DNA from: Thermoflexales bacterium
GTDB taxonomy: Bacteria > Chloroflexota > Anaerolineae > Fen-1058
Direction: 5' to 3'
NCBI GenBank assembly: GCA_016931085.1
Contig: JAFGFO010000369.1
Coordinates: forward strand, 1-23,991
DNA length: 23,991 nucleotides
Shown here: positions 15,201 to 23,000 of the stretch, piece after piece
Position numbering within the stretch: position 1 is the first letter of the stretch
Layout of the letters: the number at the start of each line of letters is the position of its first letter
Notes under the pieces: model-generated
The model's input: only the letters and a program-made list of their open reading frames with translations
Databases searched by the model: none
What the model was told of the DNA's origin: nothing
Position numbers and translations under genes: made by a program

Positions 15201-15319
15201 AGCCCTCCCATGGTCGCTCCCACCAGGAGCAGGGCGATGACGATGGCGAGAGTCGAGCGATGCCAACGGCGGCGATTACGGTGAGCGGGTGTGCTTGCGG
15301 GCGAATCTGAATCTGGCAT
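9257..15319 (-). CDS. Giant secreted DUF11/PKD-repeat surface protein
   Basis: About 2020 residues. A basic N-terminus (HRNRRRWHRS) precedes a hydrophobic signal or anchor helix (LAIVIALLLVGATMGGLA, ~23-41). The rest is almost all Thr/Ser/Val-rich beta-sandwich repeats. DUF11-like units contain patterns such as VTYTIAITNSGESLARGVIVSDSLPAGI (two tandem copies near ~1680 and ~1805) and others near ~55 and ~1090. A PKD-like domain (SYFWALGDG, VTHVYTASGVYT) lies near 1473-1545. Two paralogous Ig/PKD-like domains lie near 1550-1670 and 1905-2000. The C-terminus HYQVYLPVVLKTHGE resembles a tail common in Chloroflexota secreted proteins. Role: probably cell-surface adhesion or matrix; no enzymatic motif recognised. 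It is the last gene of a four-gene operon, 13 nt after the toroid gene. The second of two ATGs is chosen because it sits six bases from GGGAGG. Confidence 0.88.
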   Translation of the reverse strand: MPDSDSPASTPAHRNRRRWHRSTLAIVIALLLVGATMGGLANFSQAAPLLRPTLSLTLSSDPPGGVIETSPAPLSIGSRVTYAIRLENRGLAEADRQNYIQNTLPPGLEIQSVTPPTSTQAGNVQSGYVLTWTLGKLAAGASAYVTITARVAGAGHVLRALLTDKADARLGDGSGTTNSPSRYVYHFLDTNAQIAKAHASAIVTDTNNARQAVAGEAVTLTVVFTIPQGAVVYNAVPRVLLRDGISLTGASETALVSTDQAGLDPQARFNTRFTQVEFPPRTVTNTGSLAQTLVYTLYARLRQHYFLGGVAGEIPHNTPLLFQPILRWCGTPGCAVSPTAAGYTHYFKEDETDNPLVSIVLVRPEVYQPLVTMAYLRSDPQLTQGGDRVRISIESWDLDLRPAAYKLVLTATLGPGLHYEHPAYPEPDGWATQGDVTVLTWTTPLLTANQRWLPIRQVTATLPPTIVVGSQFSCTAQIRYETLPGQALGTGVYQTPMSTRATGHDDSLFIQKTAWPNTNLAIGSTVVYTLVTKVGGRTLLYTPAFTDTLPRGFHYISGSFHWQGALAASQPVTGAGSALYSRIREAMTWTVDTVDNTAYSLPAVFTATYQAVMSGLDVAGAPVFVGEGSILPWNQYLDFALAQMADNSALLYWSMPGKPPVAATPRSATVRLGQPYMGISGGGLFATRRLGQADYEVNSTDLSFTTTLRNSTQSNANAYDVRVCDELPPGVRVSSAPELDPPPGCGGASFSSKPQTGATGTLCWDINWVCPYFSSGDFVLSYMLDVLPSAMPGLSHTNNAYLVDYSAHPGEPPFDRHYSDFSLAMPPGQRDEFRVLGLVARITTPQGDLRAGDLITYSLAYTDTSPSTDYTDLVITETYDTYLAYVRADPPPDVVDSAHHRLVWHYSTVPSSGSGHITLTLQAISGFPVTTTVVTNTLAWDSTSTTPGLDQSPLAWTITTPFKVTNPHVRLRGPAEAPAGDAITYTVVYSNDGSTPREMALTLDYDPHLSFITYTATAMDVEQVSEAVFRDMAVPHTGEAYTLTIHMRVNAPLPPDLTWLGSRATISTIGIPPKTDTWSTRLLRPILVLSKAGPPLAASPGGSILYRIRVTNTGSYTASGLIFTDTWGAHTSFSPFNSMQWITRGNYATTTIPLLGLGRSETLDFLATVDELVVSYTNTVAVSTDQTTAQHASATVWQKSLTTFKSSKPDWAFPGQVLVYTLFYTNTAGHVQNAFITDTLPGGFNYLEHTVSGAGCQSGWQFQGVVGREAVWYCVFLLSGAHGQLQVWGEVAASEGDWLMNVSEGSADGFPCRPIDEPLYTRVATGALSHALPISSPGVYLFGDTCAQISLSNAISLSTVTTTLGYAYPTAQLGYRPLPRRYWITANTSGTLSGTLSLCYDEAGLGSLDESVLQLYRYAGDGQWIAYTSTVNADLDLVTATVGSLPGAWAIGAPGHAPAGEPRGGEAPLSALDVMNDGPTVLGQATLLTASVSDSGASYFWALGDGSIGSGASVTHVYTASGVYTAVATALNPVSVITAATRVVVGLPPAELTVTGSLSGLVQAVYTFTAAVSPSATTLPITYTWQVEANQQISKSAKQVGKLAGQGSRSARTSGPYTQISTASPYSVTHIGGISDTLIFTWSTPGPKLITVTAANSMGVVSTSYTVTLLGLPALSMAKTVSPAEALSLGGVVTYTIAITNSGESLARGVIVSDSLPAGIGFGDWITSGGAALLPPDGMLWSSDIAARSAHTIAFTAVVTSTPSFYGQSITNTAYFSSANAGSGKDCAVLSVESKPPAVVLSITKQITCTPIPVRPGDVITYLITVTNSGDGHAGGVIVTDSLPAGIVGSDLDWQGDISAGQHLTFAIRATVTSRPDFYGRSITNTAYFSHTSGSGSSRAAFAVEGPVLVPPQDVTIAGPLSGTLDTAYTFTATVGPPAATTPITYTWRVGAASQYGVTHTGGISDTLVFTWSAPGLKFITVTAANAGGIVTGTYTIDILPEPEHHYQVYLPVVLKTHGE
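10454..10552. repeat. 33-codon in-frame insertion of AGCAAATC-type repeats
   Basis: Read on the - strand it starts with degenerate ~8-base units (AGCAAATC, AGCAAGTC, AGCAAAGC, GGCAAATT) and encodes about 33 residues beginning NQQISKSAKQVGKLAG. The paralogous domain near residue 1950 has the same flanks (ITYTW before; S-x-Y-x-VTH-x-GGISDTL after) without this segment. That defines it as an insertion at about residues 1590-1622. Confidence 0.75.
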
Positions 15320-15325
15320 CATTAT

Positions 15326-15331
15326 CCTCCC
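15326..15331 (-). promoter_or_regulatory. Shine-Dalgarno that decides the surface-protein start
   Basis: GGGAGG on the - strand lies 3 bases from the first ATG (15322) and 6 bases from the second (15319). The second start has the better spacing. The site lies two bases past the end of the upstream stop codon (15333), which suggests reinitiation by coupled ribosomes. Confidence 0.7.
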
Positions 15332-15332
15332 T

Positions 15333-16352
15333 TTATGTCAAAAGCTTGAGCACCCGGCAGGCACGCAGCGTGACCCATTTGCTTGGCTGGCCTTGGGCTT
15401 CCATGTCCGTCCACGTCTTGCCACTGTAAGCCGCTTGATTTTTCCAACGCCCCTGCTGGTCTTGCTTGCCCAGCAGCCACTCGCCGGCGGCCTGCAGGCG
15501 TGGGTGCCGGGCCTGCCCCAACTCGCACAAGGCTTCGAGGTTTTGGAGCACGTCGGTGATGTAACCCAGGGGGAAACCCAGCCTGAACCACGACCCGCTT
15601 GGCTTGGCGGCGCGGCCGGGCATCGGATAGTCCGCAACGGTCAAATCGCGACTGAGCAAGAACTCTACCCCCTGCTGGACAGCGTGCTCGACGTGCGGCG
15701 CGCGCTTTTCAACTGGAACGCGCGCCAGGGCCAGCATCGCCTTGACCGCGCCCCAGGCGCACGGCAGCCTGTCGTTGGCGGCACAGCAAAAACCCGCCCC
15801 GCTGGTGCCCGATCGATAATAACGCACGTCGCCTTCGCCGGTGATGGCGCGCGCCTGCCAATCGATCACGCGTTGGACACGCTCGTCTTCCAGCCAGCCC
15901 AGGCCAATCAGCGCTCGCAGCAGATTGCCGTTCAGGCAGTGAAGGACGCTGCTCGGGGCAGGCGGAGCCAGCCGGCTGCTGCCCGAGCAGCCCAACCCAC
16001 CTGTTTCGGTCTGAGTATGTTCCAGCACATACGCGCAGGCGGCCCGCACGCGCTTGTCTTGCCCATCCGCTCCCAACTGGTCGAGGAAAATCACCTGCCA
16101 GACCGTGCCGCGATACTTGGGACCATAACCCGCCCCGGGCTTGACCCAGTAGCCAGCCGGGTGTTGGGCGTCGAGAATGGCCGCGATCGGATCGGCCTGC
16201 ATGGCCGCGGCGCGGGCACGCTTGACTTGGGGATCGTTGGGGGGACGGTCGAGCAGACAGCGCAGCGCGGCATGCTTGACGGCCGGCGTGTCATCCTCCA
16301 GCAGCCAAGGCCGGGGGTCTCCATTGAGCGCATTCAACCACTTTGTAGGCAT
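15333..16352 (-). CDS. Squalene-cyclase/prenyltransferase-like alpha-toroid protein
   Basis: 339 residues from ATG 16352. A TTG five codons upstream (16367) would overlap the permease stop; ATG follows that TAA after a single base, with GGAG about nine bases upstream. Seen: repeating alpha-hairpin patterns with Gly/Trp-rich turns (ILDAQHPAGYWVKPG, YVLEHTQTETGGLG, EFLLSRDLTV, WLLGKQDQQGRWKN) as in the alpha/alpha toroid of squalene cyclases and prenyltransferase beta subunits. Several Cys occur, including a CC pair (GAGFCCAAND). No DxDD-type cyclase motif was recognised, and at this length it is a single toroid, so terpene cyclization is doubtful. No signal peptide is apparent. Operon position between an ABC transporter and a surface protein hints at an envelope role, but the function is unknown. 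Confidence 0.75.
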   Translation of the reverse strand: MPTKWLNALNGDPRPWLLEDDTPAVKHAALRCLLDRPPNDPQVKRARAAAMQADPIAAILDAQHPAGYWVKPGAGYGPKYRGTVWQVIFLDQLGADGQDKRVRAACAYVLEHTQTETGGLGCSGSSRLAPPAPSSVLHCLNGNLLRALIGLGWLEDERVQRVIDWQARAITGEGDVRYYRSGTSGAGFCCAANDRLPCAWGAVKAMLALARVPVEKRAPHVEHAVQQGVEFLLSRDLTVADYPMPGRAAKPSGSWFRLGFPLGYITDVLQNLEALCELGQARHPRLQAAGEWLLGKQDQQGRWKNQAAYSGKTWTDMEAQGQPSKWVTLRACRVLKLLT

Positions 16353-16353
16353 C

Positions 16354-18135
16354 TTATATCTCTCCAATCCTTGATACCCGTTCCCTCACCAACCAGGGTG
16401 GGAGCAGAGCGCACGCCAGGCTGGCCGCCCCCCCCAGGAGCAGGCCGATGAGCTGCCCGATGAGCGGCGGCCCGCCAAAGGCAGCAAAGCCAATCGGGGG
16501 GATGAAGAACAACGCCAGCGTGACAGCCATATAAACCATATTTGCCAGGGCGCCGAGGCAGCCCACCGGGCCGCGGATCATGCGGCGCGGATCCTCCCAT
16601 TCGAGATTCGCGCCAGCCACGCCAAAGGCCAGGTTGAGGCCAGCCTGGCCCGCCAGGCACAAAGCCACCACCAGCAGTCCAAACTGCAGAGCGCCCAAGC
16701 CCGCCCCCTGCACGAGTGAAGCGACGAGCAAAAAGACGCTGCTCAGCGCCAGGGTGGGCAGATAAGCCACCAGGAACTTGGCCACCAGGAGTTGGAGCGT
16801 GCTCAGCGGGGCGACCTTGAGCAGCCAATAATGCCGGCCTTCCTGCGAAAAGCCCATCATAGCCAGACGCATCAGGAGCGACCATCCCACAAACATCGAG
16901 ATGCCCACGTTAGCATAAACCAGCATGTTCTGCATCATATACATGACGACAGCCGGCGCGTCACCCGGCTCGGATAAAGAGGAGCCGCCGTCACGCACCA
17001 ACATAAAGGTATAGATCACCCCAAAGATCAGCGGCGTGACCAGTTGGGACATGTTGCGCAGATCTCGGCGCAAGATGAGCCAATCTTTGGCCACGATCCC
17101 CCGCACCGGCGCTGGCACGATCGAGGCAAGGAGCGTAAAGGCAGCGGCTCTTGACCTGCCCGGCGTCACAGGGCGAGGCACGCGCGCGGCTTTCTTTTTG
17201 CGCGTGCCGACCTGGATGCTCGCCCAGCCCTCATAGTACAAGCGCTCGGCGGTGGCGAGCGCCAGCGCAAAGGCCACGCCGGCCAGGCCAAGCGTGAGCA
17301 GCAGAAAAGCTGCCCCGCTGGCCCAGCGTCCCTCGCCAACGTCCACCAAGCCGCGCCCGGCCCACGCCAGCGGCGACCAGGGCGTGTTGAAACGAGCCAG
17401 CAGCACGAGAGCCTGGCTGGCCTGAGCCTGGGCCTGGGCCTCGGAGATCTCCGCGTGGTTAACCAATTGGCCAGACTGCGAACAGAGGATCGAGACGACC
17501 GCGCCGACAAAGCCCAGCACCTCGGCGACTCGCCGGGCGGGGAAGAGGCGCACCACGCCCATCACGAGCAAGCTCGACAAGCCCGCCGCGGCCAAGGCCA
17601 GCGCAATCAAGACGGCCACAACCAGCGGGTAATACACCAGCGTATAATTGCCCGAAGCGCCCAGCCCGAAGAGCAGCGGCAGACCGAGAAAGCCGACGAA
17701 ACCCAGGTTGGGAAGGATGGCTTGCAGCAGCTTGGTGACGAACACGGCGCGGATGGGCACCGGTGCGCTGAGCAGGAAATCCATATCGCCGGCCAGGTAC
17801 AGCGCCTGGAGCAGCACGCCAAAGCTGGTGAGCAAAATGCCCAAAAAGGCGACCGACGTGATCAGCGCTGGCACGCTCAGCAGGAACACATTCGGGTCAA
17901 TGAACTCGGCCAGTTGGGGCGAGCGCAAGAACCTGAGGGAAAACCAACTGACGGCGAACGCGCTGCCCATCAGTATCAACACAATCAAGCCCGCGACCGC
18001 GTAGCCGATTTTGCGGCGCAGCCTGGCGCGCCGCAGGCCGCTCCAAAAAATCACCCACTCCAGGCACAGCAGCTTCCACACGTAATGCCAGAGATGATAT
18101 TGCGAATGGTCGCGCAGGATGCTTGTCGTCTTCAT
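16354..18135 (-). CDS. ABC-2-type exporter permease
   Basis: About 593 residues with many hydrophobic spans (IGYAVAGLIVLILMGSAFAV, LLSVPALITSVAFLGILLTSF, LPNLGFVGFLGLPLLFGLG, NMVYMAVTLALFFIPPIGF, LIGQLIGLLLGGAASLA), an N-terminal basic cytosolic segment and a basic cytosolic loop (RKKKAARVPRPV). This fits the large two-half ABC-2 exporter membrane proteins. The partner ATPase gene ends five nt or less upstream, so the two proteins should form one transporter. The substrate is unknown; export of a lipid, peptide or polysaccharide is possible. GTG 18138 and ATG 18135 are adjacent candidate starts; ATG is preferred. Confidence 0.87.
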   Translation of the reverse strand: MKTTSILRDHSQYHLWHYVWKLLCLEWVIFWSGLRRARLRRKIGYAVAGLIVLILMGSAFAVSWFSLRFLRSPQLAEFIDPNVFLLSVPALITSVAFLGILLTSFGVLLQALYLAGDMDFLLSAPVPIRAVFVTKLLQAILPNLGFVGFLGLPLLFGLGASGNYTLVYYPLVVAVLIALALAAAGLSSLLVMGVVRLFPARRVAEVLGFVGAVVSILCSQSGQLVNHAEISEAQAQAQASQALVLLARFNTPWSPLAWAGRGLVDVGEGRWASGAAFLLLTLGLAGVAFALALATAERLYYEGWASIQVGTRKKKAARVPRPVTPGRSRAAAFTLLASIVPAPVRGIVAKDWLILRRDLRNMSQLVTPLIFGVIYTFMLVRDGGSSLSEPGDAPAVVMYMMQNMLVYANVGISMFVGWSLLMRLAMMGFSQEGRHYWLLKVAPLSTLQLLVAKFLVAYLPTLALSSVFLLVASLVQGAGLGALQFGLLVVALCLAGQAGLNLAFGVAGANLEWEDPRRMIRGPVGCLGALANMVYMAVTLALFFIPPIGFAAFGGPPLIGQLIGLLLGGAASLACALLPPWLVRERVSRIGEI

Positions 18136-18140
18136 CACCC

Positions 18141-18929
18141 CTAGCCCAGCACCTCGGCGATCTCGGCGTATTCTGTCCCGCCGGTCAAACCTAAAAAGAT
18201 GTCTTCCAGGCTGCTTTCACCCCGAGTCCCCCCACCCTCTAGCGTGATGGCGCGCAGCTCGGCCATCGTGCCCACGGCGACCAGCGCGCCCTGGTTGATG
18301 ATGCCGATGCGATCGCACATGCGCTCGGCGATTTCCAGGATGTGGGTGCTGAGGAACACCGCCGCGCCGCGCTCGGCCAATTGGCGCAGGATGTCCTTGA
18401 TGAGGCGGGCTGACTTGGGATCGAGGCCCACGGTCGGCTCGTCGAGCACCAACACCTTGGGATCGTGCACGAGTGCCGCCGCCAGGGCAGTCTTTTGGCG
18501 CATGCCGTGGCTGTACGAGTCGATCAGGTCATCGCCCACTTCACTCAAGTTGAAGAGCCTGAGCAACTCTTCGATGCGCCGGTCGACTTGCCGGCGCTCC
18601 AGATCGTACAAGTCACCCACAAAGCGCAGCATCTCGCGCGCCGAAAGCTTGGGGTAGAGATTGGGCTCGTCCGGCACATAGCCGTTAGCCGCCTTGGCCT
18701 GCAGCGGCTGGGCTTGCACGTCGTAGCCGGCCACCTTGACCTGCCCGGACGAGGGGCGCAGCAGGCCGGCGATGATCTTGATCGTGGTCGTTTTTCCGGC
18801 CCCATTGGGACCCAGGAAGCCAAAAATCTCGCCGCCGTGCACCTGGAAGCTCACGTCGTTGACCGCCAGCTTGTCGCCATAACACTTGGTCAAGTTGTGC
18901 GTTTCGATCAGGACTGTGTTGTTCGTCAT
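18141..18929 (-). CDS. ABC-2-type transporter ATP-binding protein
   Basis: About 262 residues with every ABC ATPase motif: Walker A GPNGAGKTT, signature YSHGMRQK (a variant of LSGGQ usual in this subfamily), Walker B VLVLDEPTVGLD and the H-loop LSTHILE. The subfamily resembles CcmA/NatA-type ATPases that drive ABC-2 exporters. The start is ATG 18929 with AAAGG about eight bases upstream, rather than TTG 18944. It is the first gene of the four-gene - strand operon, behind the promoter at 18969-18996. It energises the permease encoded immediately downstream. Confidence 0.95.
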   Translation of the reverse strand: MTNNTVLIETHNLTKCYGDKLAVNDVSFQVHGGEIFGFLGPNGAGKTTTIKIIAGLLRPSSGQVKVAGYDVQAQPLQAKAANGYVPDEPNLYPKLSAREMLRFVGDLYDLERRQVDRRIEELLRLFNLSEVGDDLIDSYSHGMRQKTALAAALVHDPKVLVLDEPTVGLDPKSARLIKDILRQLAERGAAVFLSTHILEIAERMCDRIGIINQGALVAVGTMAELRAITLEGGGTRGESSLEDIFLGLTGGTEYAEIAEVLG

Positions 18930-18968
18930 ACGCTTGCCTTTCAATGGGTGCTGAACTTTGCTGCTATT

Positions 18969-18996
18969 ATTTTACACCTGAATTGGCAACTTGCAA
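18969..18996 (-). promoter_or_regulatory. Operon promoter (ABC-toroid-surface protein)
   Basis: On the - strand, TTGCAA (18991-18996), a 16-base spacer and TAAAAT (18969-18974). The start near 18962 gives a leader of about 33 nt to ATG 18929. Confidence 0.55.
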
Positions 18997-19003
18997 GGTG
19001 GGG

Positions 19004-19063
19004 TTCGGAGCGAATCCCGTAGATTCGAAGCGAATCCCGTAGATTCGAAGCGAATCCCTAATC
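19004..19063. repeat. Three 20-bp palindromic repeats between divergent promoters
   Basis: Units begin at 19004, 19024 and 19044 (consensus TTCGAAGCGAATCCCGTAGA). The third diverges in its last bases. Each junction forms a dyad of the type GATTCG-AAG-CGAATC, perfect twice and GGTTCG-GAG-CGAATC in the first copy. The array fills the space between the -35 box of the ABC operon (18996) and that of the MBL gene (19093). It could be an operator array or a dispersed repeat. Confidence 0.85.
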
Positions 19064-19092
19064 TTAAATCTAGACCAAAATCCCTTTAACCC

Positions 19093-19122
19093 TTGACATC
19101 ACCCCCTGTTTTGTGTTATCCT
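19093..19122 (+). promoter_or_regulatory. Promoter of the MBL-fold hydrolase gene
   Basis: TTGACA (19093-19098), an 18-base spacer and an extended -10, TGTTATCCT (19114-19122). The expected start near 19129 excludes any translation start upstream of it and supports ATG 19158. Confidence 0.65.
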
Positions 19123-19157
19123 CCTGGTACGATTCAAGCTTGAGGGGAGCACACACT

Positions 19158-20015
19158 ATGCACCGTGAGCGACTTTCTGAGGATATCTTTGTATTCACTA
19201 GCGCCCTGTATGCCCAGGCGACGGCCGGGGTGATCATCACGCCGGAAGGGGCCATCGTCATCGATACGCTGCCCTTTCCCAGCGAAACCCAGGAGATGGT
19301 CGATTTTATCACGAGCCACAGCCCGCGCGGCGTGCGCTATGTGATCTTGACCCACTACCATGCCGATCACGTTTACGGCATGCGCCATTTCCGGGGGGCC
19401 GAAATGATAGCCCATGCGCGCTGCCGCCACTTGTTGGCCGAGCGGACCCAGCCGGGCCTGGAGGCTGCCAGGGCGCACACGGCTGAATTAGGCGCGGTGG
19501 AGATCTGGCTGCCGGGCCTGGTTTTCGAAAACGGCGACATGACGTTGCGCCTGGGTGACAAGACCTTGCAACTGATCCATCTGCCAGGACATTCCGAGGA
19601 CCTGGTGGCCGTTTACGTCAAAGACGACAAAATCCTGTTCGCGTCCGACGCGGTGATGCCTGTGCCGCATATCGTGGATGGCGATCCGGTGCCGATGATC
19701 GAATCATTACGCCGCGTCGAGGCGATGAACACCGAGATGATCGTTCAAGGGCACGGCGAGCTGATCCTGCGCGGCGAGATCAACGGGACGCTGTCGAGCA
19801 ATATCAAGTACCTGGAGGTGATCCAGGTACGCGTTCGTGACGCGATTGCCGCCGGCCGCAAGCGGCAAAGCATTCAGGGCATCAGCATTGAGGCGTGCGG
19901 CAAAAGCCGCATCCCGCTCAACGGCCTGGTCCAACGCCTCCATCTCGATAACCTCTTGTCGCTTTACGACCGGGGGACGGGGGGCGGGCCGTCATCTGAT
20001 TCTCTAGTCGTGTAA
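19158..20015 (+). CDS. MBL-fold metallo-hydrolase
   Basis: 285 residues from ATG 19158, with GGGGAG eight bases upstream; an earlier in-frame TTG (19113) lies within the predicted promoter. Seen: the metal-binding motif THYHADH (H66, H68, D70, H71), LPGHS (H145), FASDA (D164) and GHGE (H199). Together these make the full set of ligands for a two-metal metallo-beta-lactamase-fold enzyme of the glyoxalase-II/SoxH-like type. No signal peptide, so probably cytosolic. An unusual basic C-terminal extension (AAGRKRQSIQGISIEACGKSRIPLNG, in two parts) may form a helical domain. The substrate cannot be told. It is monocistronic, ending at a hairpin, and divergent from the ABC operon. Confidence 0.88.
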   Translation: MHRERLSEDIFVFTSALYAQATAGVIITPEGAIVIDTLPFPSETQEMVDFITSHSPRGVRYVILTHYHADHVYGMRHFRGAEMIAHARCRHLLAERTQPGLEAARAHTAELGAVEIWLPGLVFENGDMTLRLGDKTLQLIHLPGHSEDLVAVYVKDDKILFASDAVMPVPHIVDGDPVPMIESLRRVEAMNTEMIVQGHGELILRGEINGTLSSNIKYLEVIQVRVRDAIAAGRKRQSIQGISIEACGKSRIPLNGLVQRLHLDNLLSLYDRGTGGGPSSDSLVV

Positions 20016-20050
20016 AAGACTTCCGAAGTCTCCAAGACTTTGGAAGTCTT
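20016..20050. terminator. Hairpin terminator between convergent MBL and smc genes
   Basis: Outer arms AAGACTTCC (20016-20024) and GGAAGTCTT (20042-20050), with inner pairing AAGTCT/AGACTT around a short loop. It begins at the stop of the + gene and lies five bases beyond the end of smc. In the smc direction the hairpin is followed by TTTT, which favours termination there. In the + direction the T-run is weak. Confidence 0.75.
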
Positions 20051-20055
20051 CCGTA

Positions 20056-23000
20056 TCAGATCTTGCCCTCGGCCACTTCGTCCAGCCGGTAAGATAGGAC
20101 CTGGCTGGTGTGATCTGATTTCATCGTCACACCATATACCGTGTCGGCCGCTTCGATCGTGCCTCGATTGTGAGTGATGAGCACGAACTGGGTGCTGTTA
20201 CTCATCTCTTTGAGCTTGTCGCGAAAGCGCACCACGTTGGATTCATCCAGGGCGGCATCCACTTCGTCCAGGACACAGAAGGGAGTGGGGCGCACTTTGA
20301 GGATGGCGAACAACAAAGCCGCCGCCGTCAACGACCTCTCACCGCCGGACAACAGCGCCAGGCCCTGCTGGCGTTTGCCAGGCGGGCGAGCCACGATGTC
20401 GATGCCGGTCAGCGTCAGGTTCTCCGGGTCGGTCAGCACCACACGAGCTGTCCCTCCCCCGAACAACTGGGAAAAGGTCTGCTTGAATTCGGCCGCGATG
20501 GCTTCGAATGTCACCATAAAAGCTTTTTGCATCAACTCGTCCAGCTCGGCAATGATCTGGTGCAGCGAGGCGATGGCCTGTTCCAGGTCAGCGCTTTGGG
20601 TGGTGAGAAAAGTGTGGCGCTCGAGCGCCTCCTGGTACTCGCTTTGTGCTTCGGCGTTAATCGGTCCCAGGCGGCGCAGGGCGGCCTTGCGGCGTTGAAT
20701 CGATTCCTCCAAGCCTTCCGGCAAAAGCTGGAGGGTCGGCAAGTCTTCGATGATGGGGTGCAGGGGCAGCGGCAGCGGTGCGGTGACATCGTCGCTCATC
20801 TCCAATTCAACCAGGCCCAGGTCCTCGTCGATGCGCCCGCGCAACGCGTTGATCTCAGCCTCGCGCCGCGACACCTCGAGCAGCGCGGCACTGTGGCGCG
20901 CTTCGACATCGCGTATGCGCACTCGCGAGGCGCTTTCTTCCGTCTCGGTGCCGCTTTGCGCCAGGTCGAGCTGTTCCAGGCGGGTCTCGGCCGGCTGGAT
21001 GCGCGCGTCAAACTCGGCCAATTCGGCCGACAGGCGCTCGTTCCGGGCCTGCAAGTCTTGCAGTTGTGCATCCAGGCCGCTCTGCTCGTTGGCCACCTGA
21101 GCTGAACGCCTTGCGCGGGCGGATAACTGCGCGTCCAGTTGGGCCAGCGTCCCTTGCTGGCTGTTCAGCACAGCCTGTTGCCCTCGCACCGCTTGCTCGG
21201 CCACGGCGGCGGCGGTTTGCAGCTCGGCCAATTGCGCCGTACGTTCTTCGAGCGGCAGCGCAGCCAGTTGCTCGTCGCACGCGAGCAATTGACTTTCGGC
21301 GGAGGCCTGGGCGGCCGTCACCTGCCCCAACTCCGTCTCCAAGGCCTGATCCTTGCTGTGCAGCGCCTGCAGCTCGGCCTGGATCCGGCCAATTTGCTCG
21401 CCTTCCCAGCCGATCTGGCCTTCCAGTCGCTCGGCGGCGCGCGCCATGGCATCTCGCTCGTCCTGGCGCGCGCGTCTTTTTTGGTCCAATTCGCCTGCGG
21501 TGCGCGCGAGATCCGCCTGCCGCTGGCCCAGTTCCAGTTGGTGGGCCGCTTCGTGGTCGCGCCTGGCCTGGATGTCGGCGGCTTGCCTTTCGGCGGCTGA
21601 CAGTTGGGCAGGCAGTCCCCGCCACTCGCGCTCGCGCGCCAGCAGGCTGCTTCCCCTGCTTGGCTCATTTTTGCTCGAGGGAGACAGCCAGATCGTGCCA
21701 TTCGCGCGCAGCACATCGCCCTTGGGCGTGACGAGTTGTTCGCCGGGCTTGAGATCGAGGACGAGTGTGCGGGCTGTGGCCAGGTCAGCCACCAACAGCG
21801 TGTTACTCAACAAGGCTTCCAACGCCGGGCGCACCGCCGCCTCGCACGTCACCACGTCCGCCGCGCGGCGGGGGGCCAGCGACTCCTGGCGTGAGGGACT
21901 GGAACGGAGGGGGGCCAGGGCGTTCAGCCAGTTCACCATGCGCTGCCAGAGGCCGGGCTTGGAGGCAGCCGCGCGCAGGCGGGCGCCTTCTGCCAGCAGA
22001 TCGAGCGCCAACAGGCCCGCATGGCCGCCGGCTTGGCCCAGGCATTGGTGCGCCGCCATGACCGCTTGCCAGGTGTCGGCGATGACCGCCTGCACATCGG
22101 GGCCTAGCGCGGCCTCTATGGCGCGTTCCCATTCCTCTGGCACGGTGATCAGCGTGACCAGGGCGCCGCGTATGCCGGGGATGCCGGCCTTCATCACGGC
22201 CTGGGCGCCGGCCGAATAGTCGCCCAGCTCGGCTCGCACTTTGCCCAGTGCGTCCAGTTGGGCGCGCAGCTCGGTCTCTCGGGCGCGCGCCTGGGCAAGA
22301 GCGGCATCCAGTTCGGCCTGGTGGCTGGCGCTGGTGGAAATCTGGGCCTGGACGTCCGCCAGTTGCTGCTGGTAGCGCGCGGCTTGCTCGGCCAGGGCTG
22401 CCAGGTCCAGCTCGATACGCTGGACAAGCTCGTTTTGCCTGGCCAGCTCGTCTTGGAGCTGCGCTTGCTCGCGCAGGTGGCCATCCAGGCGGCGTTGGGT
22501 CTCGACCTGGCCCTCGGCTAGCTGCGTGCGGCGGTTACGCCGGTCGGTCACCTGGGCCGCCAGTTGAAGGCTGCGCTTTTGAGCCTCGCCGCGCCGGGCG
22601 TTCAACTGCTCGCGTTGAGACTGGAGCTCACGCAGGCCAAGCCTGGCCTGGGCGACAGCCTGGGTGTGGGTCGCGGCCTCCTGGCGCAGTGCGTCGAGCC
22701 TGGCCTGGGCCTGGCTGACGCCTTCGGCTTGCCCGGTGCGCTGATCTTGCAGGGCGAGTGTGCCGCTGTCCAGCTCGGCCATCTGGGCTTCGAGCGCGCG
22801 GCGGCGTTCCTCCAGCACGGCCTGCTCGCGCCGGGCCGCCTCTACCTGGGTACGCAGCGTCCCGGCCTGGCGCTGCCAGGCGTGGAGCTGCGCGCGCAGC
22901 GTCGACTGCTGTTCGCGCACCTCCGCCAGCTTTTTAGACAGGGTGTCCAGAGCGGCCTGCTGCTGGCGCATGTGCTCGCCCTGCACGCCGGCCGAGGCGC

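Noticed and set aside
15291..16451. Long open frame (386 codons) antisense to the toroid gene
   Set aside because: The opposite strand encodes recognisable toroid repeats and lies in a tight operon; the antisense frame is a GC-rich shadow with no recognisable domain.
19004..19063. CRISPR array
   Set aside because: The 20-bp units are directly tandem with no spacers, and no cas gene is present.
19113..19157. Upstream TTG start for the MBL gene
   Set aside because: It lies inside the predicted promoter, and ATG 19158 has a good Shine-Dalgarno and a typical family N-terminus.
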